Of a stretch of DNA of 64,000 nucleotides, positions 16,958-25,596 are shown piece by piece. The position numbers and the translations under genes are program-made. How positions within the stretch are numbered: the first letter of the stretch is position 1; each line of letters opens with the position of its first letter. The notes beneath the pieces are model-generated. The model ran no database searches and was not told the origin of the DNA. It saw only the letters and a program-made list of their open reading frames with translations. The DNA is from Rhodobacterales bacterium HKCCE3408 (lineage in GTDB: Bacteria; Pseudomonadota; Alphaproteobacteria; Rhodobacterales; Rhodobacteraceae), in contig WVSN01000013.1 of assembly GCA_015689705.1 (NCBI GenBank), positions 21,095 to 85,094 of the forward strand. Direction: 5' to 3'.

Positions 16958-18022
16958 ATGTCCCTGAAAACCGCGCTCTATTCCTGCATGGCGGCAGGGG
17001 TGGTGCTTCTGGCCGTCGCTATCCTGATCGTGCTGCCGAACTTCGCCGAGGTGACGACACGGCGGGCGCTGGAGCAGGAAGCGCGGACGCGGACCGCGTC
17101 GCTCGGGCTGGAACTGGCGCGGCGTCTGCACGCCGACTGGGAAGAGCTGGCCGCGCTCTCGGACCGGATCGCGAACCTCGATACCGAAGAGATCCGCGCC
17201 TATCTCGAAGGCGCCGCGGGCGGGACGAACGTGTCCTGGGCCGGCTATGCCGGAACCGACGGGATCGTGCGCGTGGCGACCGACGGGCTGCTCGAGGGCG
17301 AAAGCGTCGAGGCCCGGCCGTGGTTCGGCGCGGGCCTGCGCGGCGGCTATGCGGGCGATGTCCACGAGGCAGTGCTTCTGCAGGCGCTGCTGGCCCCGAA
17401 CGCGACCGAGCCGATGCGCTTCATCGATCTCGCCGTGCCGGTCGAGGGGCCGGCCGGTCGGGTGCTCGGGGTTCTGGGGCTGCATGTCTCCGCGGACTGG
17501 CTGCAGACGTATCTTGCCGAAGCCGCCGCGATCCGCGACCTCGATTTCGTGCTCGTCAGCGCCGATGGCACCATCGCCGCCTCGACCATCCCGCTGAGCG
17601 ACGCCGAGCTGTCGGTCAGCACGATCCGCGCGGCGGGCGCCGGGGTGGCGACCACGATCGAGGAAGAATGGCCGGACGGCGTCACCTACATGTCCGCGAT
17701 CCTGCCCGATATCGCCTACGAGGACTTGCCGAGCTTCGGCTGGCGGCTGATCGGGCGGATGGATTCCGACGCCTACGATTTCGCGCGCCAGCCGATCCTG
17801 TACCACGGCGTCGCGCTCGGGTTGGCGGCGGCCGCGATCTTCGCCATCGCCTGCGTGATTTTCGTCTCCGTTTTCCTGCGGCCGATCACGCGCCTGATCG
17901 GGATGGCCGAACGGATCAGCCGGGGCGAGGACGTCTATCCCGACGAGACGCGCAGTTCGTCCGAAGGTGCCCGGCTGGCGGCGGCGCTGGCGCGGATGAC
18001 CGGGGCCGGCCCTAACGGGTGA
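16958..18022 (+). CDS. dCache-HAMP sensor protein with no output domain
   Basis: A 354-residue membrane sensor. TM1 is at about residues 8-29, and a periplasmic region of about 250 residues looks like a double Cache domain (VRVATDGLLEGESVEARPWF, then DLAVPVEGPAGRVLGVLGLHVSADW, the usual dCache strand pair). TM2 is at about 286-312, followed by a short HAMP-like segment (FLRPITRLIGMAERISRGED). The protein ends about 40 residues into the cytoplasm with no kinase, GGDEF, EAL or methyl-accepting region. Sequence past the stop gives no continuation in frame. It starts at ATG 16958; the longer reading upstream overlaps the tctA terminator and is rejected. It converges on the glucan synthase gene with an 11-base overlap of the 3' ends. 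Confidence 0.75.
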   Translation: MSLKTALYSCMAAGVVLLAVAILIVLPNFAEVTTRRALEQEARTRTASLGLELARRLHADWEELAALSDRIANLDTEEIRAYLEGAAGGTNVSWAGYAGTDGIVRVATDGLLEGESVEARPWFGAGLRGGYAGDVHEAVLLQALLAPNATEPMRFIDLAVPVEGPAGRVLGVLGLHVSADWLQTYLAEAAAIRDLDFVLVSADGTIAASTIPLSDAELSVSTIRAAGAGVATTIEEEWPDGVTYMSAILPDIAYEDLPSFGWRLIGRMDSDAYDFARQPILYHGVALGLAAAAIFAIACVIFVSVFLRPITRLIGMAERISRGEDVYPDETRSSSEGARLAAALARMTGAGPNG

Positions 18023-19979
18023 AGGCCACGCGCCGGGCCAGATCGCGGACCAGAAGCGCGAACCGGGCGCCGGCGACGCCGGGTACGTTGTCCTCGGCAT
18101 AGAGCTTCAGGTCGAGCGCGTCGGCCTGTTCGCGCGTCGTCAGAAGCTGAAGCCGCGTGCCGTCATGGGATGGCCCGAGGCTGACCGCCGCGACGTCGCC
18201 GATCCCGGCGATCTGCAGCGTGACCTGCCGCCGGAGCGGCACCTCGACCCCGCGCAGCCGCACGTCGCTGGTCGTCAGACCGGCGATCCAGACCTGCCGC
18301 TCCTCGCCGCCGTCGATCAGGTTGGCGCGTTCCGGCGCATCGGCGACATGGCGTTCCTTCCGCGGGAGTTCGACGCAGACGATCAGCGTGAAGGTCAGGA
18401 CGAAGACGTTGTAGAGCGTCCAGAACAGCACCACCGACTTGCCGTCGCCCGCGTCGAAATAGGCGAAACGGTCGGCCACGATGCCGATCGTCAGGCCCAC
18501 GAGCGTCAGCGCGAGCAGGATGATGAACGGCATCGCCAGCGTCCACTGGACCTGGATTCTGCTGCGGTCGCCGCCCTTGGCGGTCACCTTGAACGGGTGG
18601 CCGTGCGGGCGGAACAGTCCGGTGATGGCGGCGCGGCTGATCTGGAACGCGCCGACAAGCTGGCTGACGTCGTTGATGATCGGCACCACGTTGCCCTTCG
18701 AGACGTAATTCAGCGCGGCCAGCGTCCAGAGGTAGTAGACGCCGAAATAGCTGATGACGTCGGGCACGCGGGCGTCCACGACGATGACGTTGAAGTACCA
18801 GTAGAGCAGCGGGTAGACGAGCGCGGCGATGCGGAACGGGAAGGTCGTGAGCCAGTAGGTCCCGGCGTCCAGAACGCTCCAGCGGTCGCGCAGCCGGATC
18901 TTCGAGCGCGACAGCGGGCCGACATGGGACCGGGCGATCTGCATCATGCCGAGGCACCAGCGACCGCGCTGCGTGATGTATTCCTTGAGGCCCTCGGGCG
19001 CGAGGCCTTCGGTCAGCGCCTCGTTCAGGTAGATCGTGCGCCAGCCGGCGTTCTGCAGCACGACGGTCAGCATGAAATCCTCGGTCACGCTGGCGGTCGG
19101 GAAGCCGCCGATATCGTCGATCGCCTTCCACCGTGCGATCGAGGACGTTCCGCAGCAGAACGCGATGTCCCAGGCGTCGCGGCTGGCCTGCATCGTGTCG
19201 AAGAAGAACCGCTGCTCGTCGGGGTAGGAGCGCGACAGGTTCAGGTTGTGCTGGATCGGGTCGGCGTTGAAGAAGTGCTGCGGCGTCTGGACGAGACCGA
19301 CGGACGGGTCGTGGAACAGCGCGAGCGTGCGGCTGAGGAACCCGCGATGCGGCACGAAATCGGCGTCCAGCACGGCGACGAAATCCGGCGGATCGCCATC
19401 CTCGGCCAGCTTTTTCAGCGCGTGGTTGATGTTGCCGGCCTTGGCGTCGCGGTTGTCGGGCCGGCGGATGTAATCCACGCCGCGCTCGGCGCAGTAATCG
19501 CGCAGCCAGTCGCGGCGGCCGTCATCGAGGATGTGGATCGTCTTCTTGTCGTGCCGCAGGCCGAGCGCGCCGACGATGGTGCGGTCGAGCACCTCCTCGT
19601 CCTCGTTGTAGGTGGCGATCAGGATCGCGACGCGGGGCGAGGGCGCGGGGCGCCACCAGCCGAGATTGGCGGTCGCCTCGTCGCTGCGGTCCCGCGTCCG
19701 CGACAGCATCACGAAGGCCGAGATCGAGCCCGCGACGGCCGCCATCTCCAGCCCGAGGAGCGACCAGCTTGCCGCCCAGTCCCAGGTCAGGCCGAGCGGC
19801 GCGATGGTCTCGGTCGCGCGCCACCAGATGTAGCGCAGCGCCAGAACGACCGACCCGGCCAGCAGGAGCGACCGGTGCAGGGTGCGTGTCGGATCGGCGA
19901 AGACCGGGATCATCAGGGCGAGTCCGGCCGCCAGCATCAGGTGCATGACGCTCGATTCGATCTCGCCGAGATAGATCAT
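18012..19979 (-). CDS. processive beta-glucan synthase (BgsA/curdlan synthase-like, GT2)
   Basis: A 655-residue membrane glycosyltransferase related to BcsA. Two to three N-terminal helices precede the GT2 core, which has DD at 152-153, DAD at 205-207, TED at 299-301 and QRGRW at 337-341, the full set for a processive UDP-sugar polymerase. About four further helices follow (residues 370-540). The C-terminal region (about 545-655) lies where BcsA carries PilZ. It has RKERH and then DVRLRG, so the Ser of the D/NxSxxG c-di-GMP motif is Arg. The length and pairing with an upstream HlyD-like gene match the Sinorhizobium mixed-linkage beta-glucan synthase BgsA and Agrobacterium CrdS better than cellulose operons. 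No bcsB, bcsC or bcsZ is present. Confidence 0.82.
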   Translation of the reverse strand: MIYLGEIESSVMHLMLAAGLALMIPVFADPTRTLHRSLLLAGSVVLALRYIWWRATETIAPLGLTWDWAASWSLLGLEMAAVAGSISAFVMLSRTRDRSDEATANLGWWRPAPSPRVAILIATYNEDEEVLDRTIVGALGLRHDKKTIHILDDGRRDWLRDYCAERGVDYIRRPDNRDAKAGNINHALKKLAEDGDPPDFVAVLDADFVPHRGFLSRTLALFHDPSVGLVQTPQHFFNADPIQHNLNLSRSYPDEQRFFFDTMQASRDAWDIAFCCGTSSIARWKAIDDIGGFPTASVTEDFMLTVVLQNAGWRTIYLNEALTEGLAPEGLKEYITQRGRWCLGMMQIARSHVGPLSRSKIRLRDRWSVLDAGTYWLTTFPFRIAALVYPLLYWYFNVIVVDARVPDVISYFGVYYLWTLAALNYVSKGNVVPIINDVSQLVGAFQISRAAITGLFRPHGHPFKVTAKGGDRSRIQVQWTLAMPFIILLALTLVGLTIGIVADRFAYFDAGDGKSVVLFWTLYNVFVLTFTLIVCVELPRKERHVADAPERANLIDGGEERQVWIAGLTTSDVRLRGVEVPLRRQVTLQIAGIGDVAAVSLGPSHDGTRLQLLTTREQADALDLKLYAEDNVPGVAGARFALLVRDLARRVAFTR

Positions 19980-19983
19980 CGGC

Positions 19984-21159
19984 CTAGCCGTTGCCGCCGC
20001 GCAGAAGGTCGAGCGGGCGGCGGTCGAAGAACACGCGCCCGGTGCGGCCGACGGCGCAGGACAGCTCCGGTTCGCCCGCGAGTCCGGGAACGGACAGCGC
20101 GACGTCGTAGCGTTGCAGGTGCCGCTCGCTCGGGGCGACGGCTAGATCGCGGTAGATCGTCTCGGCGCCGGCACCGGCCAGCCGGATGATCGTGCCTTCG
20201 AAGGTGCGGCCGTCGCCGTTGGGCCGGAAGGTCGCCGCGTCGCCGACGGACAGGCTGTTGTAGACCTGCTCGGTCACCGAGGCGGTCACCATGACCGACC
20301 GGCAGTCGAGGATGCTGGCCACCGGGTCGCCGCGCTGGAGGTTCACGCCATCGGCCTCGAGCACTTCCCAGAGCCGCCCGGTGACAGGCGTGACGATCTC
20401 AGTCCGGCCGGAGCGGTTGGTGCGCAGCCGTTCGCTGTCCAGCCGGTCGGCATAGGCCGCACGCCGCGCCTCGGCTTCGGCCAGAAGGACGGTCTGCGTG
20501 GCGAGATCGGAGCGAAGCTCGGTGATGCGCTGTTCGGAATTGGGCGCGTCGTTGTAGCCGTCGCCGAGGAAGACTCCGGCCTCGGCCGCCGCCCGCTCGT
20601 TCTCGAGCACCGCGATGCGTTCCTCGACTGCGTTGATCCAGAGCTCCTGAAGCCCGTCGATATCGGGCTCGGTGCCGCGCTCGACCCCGGCATCGTCGGG
20701 CGGGGCGATGTCGAAGGCGGGCGGAAAGACGCCCTCCTGCAGCAGCGCCAGACGCTCGCGCGCGAAGTCGAGCCGCAGGTCGATCTCGGCGATGCGGCGG
20801 GTCCGGAAGGTGTCGGCCCGCTCGGTCAGGTCCTCGATCAGCGCCGCGGTCTCGTCGCGCAGGGCGGTGTGGCGGGCGATGGCGGCGTCGGCCAGATCGA
20901 CCTCGAGCACGAGATCGTCGACGCGTACCCCGTCGACCAGCCGGTTGTCGACCGATCCGATCACTTCGCCCGCGCGGACCGAGGCGCCGAAGCCGCGGGC
21001 GGGCAGGTCGAGATCGCCGGCGATCGGAGACCGGACGGTCACGACCCGGGCGTTGATGGTGGCATCGGCGCTGGCCCCTGTGATCTGCTCGCCGATGATG
21101 ATCCACAATGCCAGCGCGACAAGCGCGAGGCCGAGGGCCAGTCTCCAGAATATCGACAT
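19984..21159 (-). CDS. HlyD-like membrane-fusion protein, partner of the glucan synthase (BgsB-like)
   Basis: A 391-residue protein with one N-terminal membrane anchor (residues about 5-25, FWRLALGLALVALALWIII). It then has a half barrel-sandwich motif (TVRSPIAGDLDLPARGF), a long coiled-coil hairpin (about 85-260, rich in Ala/Glu/Arg), the second half motif (RTEIVTPVTGRLWEV) and a beta-barrel domain. This is the HlyD/EmrA adaptor layout, also used by Alg44, BgsB and curdlan accessory proteins to carry polymer across the periplasm. The start is ATG 21157-21159; the upstream extension lacks a helix or motif. It precedes the synthase gene by four bases on the same strand, so the two are certainly co-transcribed. 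Confidence 0.8.
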   Translation of the reverse strand: MSIFWRLALGLALVALALWIIIGEQITGASADATINARVVTVRSPIAGDLDLPARGFGASVRAGEVIGSVDNRLVDGVRVDDLVLEVDLADAAIARHTALRDETAALIEDLTERADTFRTRRIAEIDLRLDFARERLALLQEGVFPPAFDIAPPDDAGVERGTEPDIDGLQELWINAVEERIAVLENERAAAEAGVFLGDGYNDAPNSEQRITELRSDLATQTVLLAEAEARRAAYADRLDSERLRTNRSGRTEIVTPVTGRLWEVLEADGVNLQRGDPVASILDCRSVMVTASVTEQVYNSLSVGDAATFRPNGDGRTFEGTIIRLAGAGAETIYRDLAVAPSERHLQRYDVALSVPGLAGEPELSCAVGRTGRVFFDRRPLDLLRGGNG

Positions 21160-21322
21160 GTCGTCCCGCTTGATTGCGCCGCAGCGCACGTATTCCGAAC
21201 ACCCGCCCGCCGTGACGCTTCGGTCCCTGCCGGTCGGGCGGTCCCCCGCCTCGGGTTGCATTCATGTTGGAAATTCACCGCTTCGCAAGCGGGATGCGCG
21301 GAACAGGCGAAAATCGGCGGAA

Positions 21323-21346
21323 CCCCGTGGCTTGCGGCGCACGGGG
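21323..21346 (-). terminator. possible terminator hairpin after the TadG-like gene
   Basis: CCCCGTG (21323-21329) pairs with CACGGGG (21340-21346) across a ten-base loop, about 50 bases beyond the TadG-like stop on the minus strand. The minus-strand U-run after it is weak, so it may terminate only partially or act with Rho. It separates the pilus-like genes from the glucan synthase genes, which are read in the same direction. Confidence 0.35.
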
Positions 21347-21394
21347 CTGGCGGGGGTCATGCCGCGCGGTGCCTCAATCCGACGGTTGCGCCGG

Positions 21395-22708
21395 TCAGAG
21401 CACCATCTGGTAGTAGCGCCGCTCTGATCCCGGCGGCAGGCCCACGCCGTGGCAGATGCCGACCTCGCCGTTCGCGGTGCCGCGGATGTGGCCGCCGGCC
21501 AGGATCGAGCTGCCGCCGATGCCGTTTATCGCGGCGGTGAAGCTCACGTCGCCTTCGGCGATGACACGGCTGCCGTACATCTCAAGCCCCTGCGGGACGC
21601 GCATGCCGCCGCGCGTGGCGAAGATCACCTCTCCGCCGGGCGCGCAGGGGCTTTCCGGGTCACCCATGCGGATGCCGGATGCCCCGGTGATCGAGTCGAC
21701 CGAGGTCGAGGTGGTGACGAGCCGGAAATTCTCGACCGCCGCGTTCGAGCCGAAAGCGACCTCGCAATTGGTGACGAGCACGCCGTTGCGCAGAACGGTG
21801 TCCTGCGGGATGCGGATACGCTGGTTTTCCCGGGCGCAGGTGACGCGGTGGATGCGGCCTTCGACCCAGACGGTCTCGTCGACCGGATCGCGGCGGTTGA
21901 GCGGGACCTCGATCGTGCTGGTGATGAAGTCGGGGAAGTTGGTCGCGCCGGGAATGGTCGCGTCGTCATAGGCCTCGGTCACGCGGGCGGGCACGCCCAG
22001 ATCGTAGTAGGCGTCACGCAGGGCTTCCTCCAGGCCGTCGTTCTGGCGCATGCCGGCGGCCGGGATCACGAGGTCGTGCCGGTTCGGCATCGAGACGACG
22101 ACACCAAGCTCGAGCAGGTTGTTGTTGTTCAGCTCGACATAGTGGTTGGCGTGAACGCAGAACCCCGCGCGGAAGATGTTGTTCGACGTGACGTCGACGT
22201 ATTCCTCGGCGACGAAGCCCTCGTTCAGGCAGTCTGGCGCGTAGGTCGCGAAGATCGAGCGGCGGATGATGTCCCACCCGTCGACGTCAATGAGCCGCAG
22301 CAGGAAGTTCTGCGCGGCGTTCGACCGCTGCGCGATGCGGTGGGTGTCGATCTGCACGGCCTGGGTCGCGTTCTCGACCGGCGTGAAGGTCCGGGTCGCG
22401 GCGTCCCAGGTGCCGAAGACGATGTCCTCGGGCAGCACGACGTCGCCATGGGTTTCGAACGGCATCATCGACTCGACGACATCCATCGCGGCGGCGATGG
22501 CGGTGTCCTCGTCGAAGCGCTGGCGCCGGACGAGCGCGGCATGGGCGGCGCTGTCGGCGGTGATCTGAAGCTGCGTGCGCATCTTGTAGGCATGCGACAC
22601 GTCGAGCGCGAGGCCGCCGAGGCAGCAGGCGACCACGAACAGGAACAGTCCGAAGATCGTGATCGTGCCGGATTCCTCGCGGCGGAAGGGGCGGGTCAGT
22701 CGGGTCAT
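21395..22708 (-). CDS. TadG-like pilus assembly protein
   Basis: A 437-residue protein with the TadG N-terminus: a charged leader (FRREESGTITIFG), then a single hydrophobic segment (LFLFVVACCLGGLALDVSHAY, about residues 16-35), and KMRTQLQITADSAAHAAL, the typical TadG region with an Ala-rich helix. The large remainder is extracytoplasmic and ends in a beta-rich, Gly-rich tail. Cys residues (CLNEG, FCVHA, TCAREN, TNCEV) could make disulphides in the periplasm. The start at ATG 22706-22708 overlaps the stop of the TadE-like gene upstream. No CpaF/TadB/TadC/secretin genes are in the window, so this is a partial, satellite tad-type locus. Confidence 0.8.
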   Translation of the reverse strand: MTRLTRPFRREESGTITIFGLFLFVVACCLGGLALDVSHAYKMRTQLQITADSAAHAALVRRQRFDEDTAIAAAMDVVESMMPFETHGDVVLPEDIVFGTWDAATRTFTPVENATQAVQIDTHRIAQRSNAAQNFLLRLIDVDGWDIIRRSIFATYAPDCLNEGFVAEEYVDVTSNNIFRAGFCVHANHYVELNNNNLLELGVVVSMPNRHDLVIPAAGMRQNDGLEEALRDAYYDLGVPARVTEAYDDATIPGATNFPDFITSTIEVPLNRRDPVDETVWVEGRIHRVTCARENQRIRIPQDTVLRNGVLVTNCEVAFGSNAAVENFRLVTTSTSVDSITGASGIRMGDPESPCAPGGEVIFATRGGMRVPQGLEMYGSRVIAEGDVSFTAAINGIGGSSILAGGHIRGTANGEVGICHGVGLPPGSERRYYQMVL

Positions 22709-23097
22709 ATCCACTCCAGCAGATGCCGCGCGCGGAACACGACCGGACGGCCGGGCGCGTCGGCGATGATCCCGTTCAGCCGGAGCGAGGTCCACGGGAT
22801 GGTGATTGTCGTAGTGACGACGTCGCCGTCGACCACGGTCTCGACGTCGAGATTATCGTAGCGGTCGTCCAGCAGCGTGTGCAGGTAGGCCTCGGCCACG
22901 TCGGGGTCGCGGATCAGGCCGATCGACATCATCCGGTTGGTGTCCTGCAGGCTGCGCTGGATGGCCGGGTAATGGTGGAAGGCGTTCGTCGCCTCCGAGA
23001 TCAGCGTCATCAGGACGCCCATGATGGCCACCCAGAACAGCGCCTCGATGGTGACGCTGCCGGAACTGTCGCGGCGGAACCGTGCGATCCGTTTCAT
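22705..23097 (-). CDS. TadE-like pseudopilin-type protein
   Basis: A 130-residue protein with the TadE layout: a basic start (MKRIARFRRDSSGSVTIEALFW) with a Glu five to six residues into the hydrophobic segment (EALFWVAIMGVLMTLISEA), then a small periplasmic domain. The pattern GSVTIEA matches the prepilin-peptidase-like recognition area of TadE/F proteins. It is translationally coupled to the TadG-like gene through ATGA at 22705-22708 and lies one base after the other TadE-like gene. Confidence 0.8.
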   Translation of the reverse strand: MKRIARFRRDSSGSVTIEALFWVAIMGVLMTLISEATNAFHHYPAIQRSLQDTNRMMSIGLIRDPDVAEAYLHTLLDDRYDNLDVETVVDGDVVTTTITIPWTSLRLNGIIADAPGRPVVFRARHLLEWI

Positions 23098-23098
23098 G

Positions 23099-23524
23099 TC
23101 AGACCCCCAGATTCTCGATCACCTGGCGCGACTCCACCTCGATGGTGACGTTGCCGGTGGCGCGGGCGATGACGCCGAACATGTCGATGTTGGCGACGGG
23201 CATGTCGACGCGGGAGGTAATGACGGTGGCGAAGACGTCGCTGTGAACGGTCCCGACCTCGCTGCCGTCGGCGCGGCGCAGACGGTCGGCAATCTCCTGC
23301 TCGACCGCTGCACTGCTGGTCACGAGTCCGATCGCGCGCATGCGGTTCACGTCCTCGATGACCCGGACGGCGTCAGCGCGGTTGTACATGATGAAGGACA
23401 GGTCGGCGACGAAGATGATGATCGCCATCAGGAACGGCAGCCAGAGGACGAACGGTACGGTCACCGCGCCCTGATCGTCGTTCACCAAACGCGCCAGACG
23501 GGCGCGGAACCCCTTACAAAACAT
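23099..23524 (-). CDS. TadE/TadF-like pseudopilin-type protein
   Basis: A 141-residue protein with a basic leader (MFCKGFRARLARLVNDDQGAV), then TVPFVLWLPFLMAIIIFVADLSFI, a single hydrophobic helix of the TadE type, and a periplasmic domain of about 90 residues. It is the first gene of a three-gene TadE-TadE-TadG unit on the minus strand. In tad systems such minor pseudopilins influence Flp pilus assembly and surface adhesion, which fits the neighbouring exopolysaccharide genes. The functional link is inference. Confidence 0.78.
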   Translation of the reverse strand: MFCKGFRARLARLVNDDQGAVTVPFVLWLPFLMAIIIFVADLSFIMYNRADAVRVIEDVNRMRAIGLVTSSAAVEQEIADRLRRADGSEVGTVHSDVFATVITSRVDMPVANIDMFGVIARATGNVTIEVESRQVIENLGV

Positions 23525-23540
23525 AGCAGCACCAACAACA

Positions 23541-23744
23541 CTACGCCCCCGCGTGACAAATGTTTACCAAAGTATGAACACAATTTCGCCCCAGGACCTG
23601 AAAACACAGTGTTGTCAGGCCGGGGCCAATCACGAGACGGCGCGCCGAGAGCCATACCGCGGTCGTCGCGCCGCGCCAGATGAAGATGCCGCCGGTCACG
23701 GTGACGGCGCCGATCCGGAGCAGGTTGAATCCGTGCCGGTTCAC
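23541..23744 (-). CDS. possible small hydrophobic protein (uncertain)
   Basis: A 67-residue frame from GTG 23742-23744 to TGA at 23541. It contains a hydrophobic stretch (NLLRIGAVTVTGGIFIWRG) and lies in the 259-base gap between the TadE-like and hydroquinone-reductase genes. No family is recognised and no clear ribosome site is visible. It may only be a shadow frame. The rest of the gap shows nothing else except AT-rich sequence at 23525-23600 that may carry the promoter of the TadE-TadG unit. Confidence 0.25.
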   Translation of the reverse strand: MNRHGFNLLRIGAVTVTGGIFIWRGATTAVWLSARRLVIGPGLTTLCFQVLGRNCVHTLVNICHAGA

Positions 23745-23783
23745 GACGCCGCCATCTGACCGGATACCGATGACGCGCTCCGG

Positions 23784-24767
23784 TCAGGCCGCCGGGGTGC
23801 GGGCGCGCGCCATCATCTCGTCGACATGCGCCGGGCCCCGCGGGATGATCTGCGGCGGGTTGAGCGCCTTGATCGAGTAATACCCCGTCTTGATGTGGTC
23901 GATGCTCACGGTGTCGGCGACGCCGGGCAATGTCAGCATCGTCTCCAGGTAACGGCTGAGCGCGGGATAGTCGGCGATCCGGCGGAGATTGGTTCTGAAC
24001 AGGCCGTGATAGGCCGCGTCGAACCGGATCAGTGTGACGAAAAGGCGGATGTCGCTTTCGGTCAGGCGGTCGCCGAACAGGAACGGACCCGTCCCGGACA
24101 GCCGCGCCTCAAGCGTGTCGAGCGTGTTGAAGACGGCTGCCACCGCCTCGTCATGGGCGACCTGCGTCGAGGCGAAGCCGGCCTTGTAGACGCCGTTGTT
24201 GAGCCGGTCGTAGAGCCACGGATTGAGTGCCTCGATCTCGGCGGCCAGATCGGCGGGATACAGGCTCAGGTCGCTCGGGACGAGCTCTTCGAACGCGGCG
24301 TCGAACATGCGCAGGATGTCGGCGCTTTCGTTGTTCACCATGACGTCCTGATGGGTGTCCCACAGGACCGGAACGGTGGCCCGGCCGGTATAGGCCGGAT
24401 CGGCGTGGGTGTAGATCTGGTGCATGTAGCCGGCGCCGAACAGCGGATCGCGGTCGGCGCCCGGATAGTCGCCGAAGCTCCAGCCCTGGTCGGTCAGGAA
24501 CGGCTCGACCACGGTGACGGGGATCATTTCCTCGAGTCCCTTCAGCTTCCGCGCGATCAGCGTGCGCGAGGCCCAGGGGCAGATCAGCGCGACATAAAGC
24601 CGGTAGCGCCCGGCCTGGGCCCGGAAGCCCCCGGTTCCGGTTGGGCCGGGACGACCGTCCGCGGTGATCCAGTTGCGGAAGGTCGAGGTCTGGCGAACGA
24701 ACCGGCCATCGTCGTCCTTGGCCTGAACGGGGTGCCAGTCGGAGGTCCATTTTCCGTCGATCAGCAT
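23784..24767 (-). CDS. glutathionyl-hydroquinone reductase (Xi-class glutathione transferase)
   Basis: A 327-residue enzyme of the YqjG/PcpF/ECM4 family, which reduces S-glutathionyl-hydroquinones to hydroquinones with glutathione. The catalytic Cys is in LICPWASRTLIARKLKG (about residue 63). The family landmarks YMHQIYTHADPAYTGRATVPVLWD and VNNESADILRMF are clear, as is DRLTESDIRLFVTLIRFD in the all-helical C-terminal domain. It starts at ATG 24765-24767, three bases after the VOC gene stop. It is the last gene of an operon with DoxX, VOC and Rossmann-fold genes. In E. coli the counterpart yqjG follows the DoxX gene yqjF, supporting a quinone-stress role. Confidence 0.9.
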   Translation of the reverse strand: MLIDGKWTSDWHPVQAKDDDGRFVRQTSTFRNWITADGRPGPTGTGGFRAQAGRYRLYVALICPWASRTLIARKLKGLEEMIPVTVVEPFLTDQGWSFGDYPGADRDPLFGAGYMHQIYTHADPAYTGRATVPVLWDTHQDVMVNNESADILRMFDAAFEELVPSDLSLYPADLAAEIEALNPWLYDRLNNGVYKAGFASTQVAHDEAVAAVFNTLDTLEARLSGTGPFLFGDRLTESDIRLFVTLIRFDAAYHGLFRTNLRRIADYPALSRYLETMLTLPGVADTVSIDHIKTGYYSIKALNPPQIIPRGPAHVDEMMARARTPAA

Positions 24768-24770
24768 GGC

Positions 24771-25568
24771 TCAGATCTCCCGCGGTTCGAAGGTGACGCG
24801 AACGCCCGAGGGCGCGGTGAACGAGGCTCTGGCGGCGGCATCGCCCTCGAAGGTCAGCGCGGCCAGGCCGGGCGCGTCGGGGCGGCGCGGCGCGCGGCCG
24901 GCGCTGGCCCAGACATTGGCGGCAAGCTGGTGGTGATACCCGCCCGCGCCGAAGAAGCTGGCGCCGGGATAGCGGCTGGTGAGGCCGAAGCCGCGGGCGG
25001 TCCAGAAGGCCTCGGCCGCGGCGATGTCGGTCGTCTGCAGGTGGACATGGCCGATGCGGGTGGCGGCGGGCGCACCGCTCCAGCCCGCGCCCGTCGGCAG
25101 GCCGCGCAGATCGAGCCGCCGGCTCGGCATGATCAGCCGCCCGTCCGCATCGTGCCAGACCTCGAACGGACGGTCGGCATAGATCTCGATGCCGTTGCCT
25201 TCGGGATCCTCGAGGTAGATCGCCTCGGACACGTTGTGGTCGGAGGCGCCGTAGAGCGGCACATGGGTGCGGCGGGCATGGGCGAACCAGTCGCCCAGAT
25301 CGGTACGGTTCGGCAGCAGGAACGCGGTGTGGAACAGGCCGGGGGCCGAGGGATCGCGCGGCGCCAGCCCGCCCGGCGCGCGAAGCGTGAGGACGGGGCG
25401 GGACGCGCCGAGAGTGAAGCTGTCGGCCGTCTGCGCGTGGACGCGAAGGCCGATGGCGCGGGAATAGAATTCCGCCATCCTGTCCAGGTCGTCCACGAGG
25501 AGCGTCACGTCGCGGACGGCAAGCGGTGCGGCGTCGAGGTCGAAGCGGGTGCGTGTCTCGGTGGTCAT
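24771..25568 (-). CDS. VOC family protein, catechol-2,3-dioxygenase-like (MhqA/CatE type)
   Basis: A 265-residue protein with two vicinal-oxygen-chelate modules. Module 1 (residues about 14-135) has RDVTLLVDDLDRMAEFYSRAIGL, GLFHTAFLLP and DPEGNGIEIY. Module 2 (about 170-265) has IGHVHLQTTDIAAAEAFWTARGFGL. His and Glu metal-ligand positions (LFHTA, GIEIYAD, GHVHL) are seen. Its relatives include CatE of Bacillus and MhqA/MhqO, ring-cleaving or thiol-conjugate-handling enzymes induced by hydroquinones. It starts at ATG 25566-25568 and is followed directly by the hydroquinone-reductase gene. Ring cleavage of catechol/hydroquinone is the likely reaction. Confidence 0.82.
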   Translation of the reverse strand: MTTETRTRFDLDAAPLAVRDVTLLVDDLDRMAEFYSRAIGLRVHAQTADSFTLGASRPVLTLRAPGGLAPRDPSAPGLFHTAFLLPNRTDLGDWFAHARRTHVPLYGASDHNVSEAIYLEDPEGNGIEIYADRPFEVWHDADGRLIMPSRRLDLRGLPTGAGWSGAPAATRIGHVHLQTTDIAAAEAFWTARGFGLTSRYPGASFFGAGGYHHQLAANVWASAGRAPRRPDAPGLAALTFEGDAAARASFTAPSGVRVTFEPREI

Positions 25569-25596
25569 GGCGTTGGACCTTTCGGGGGCGGGAAGG

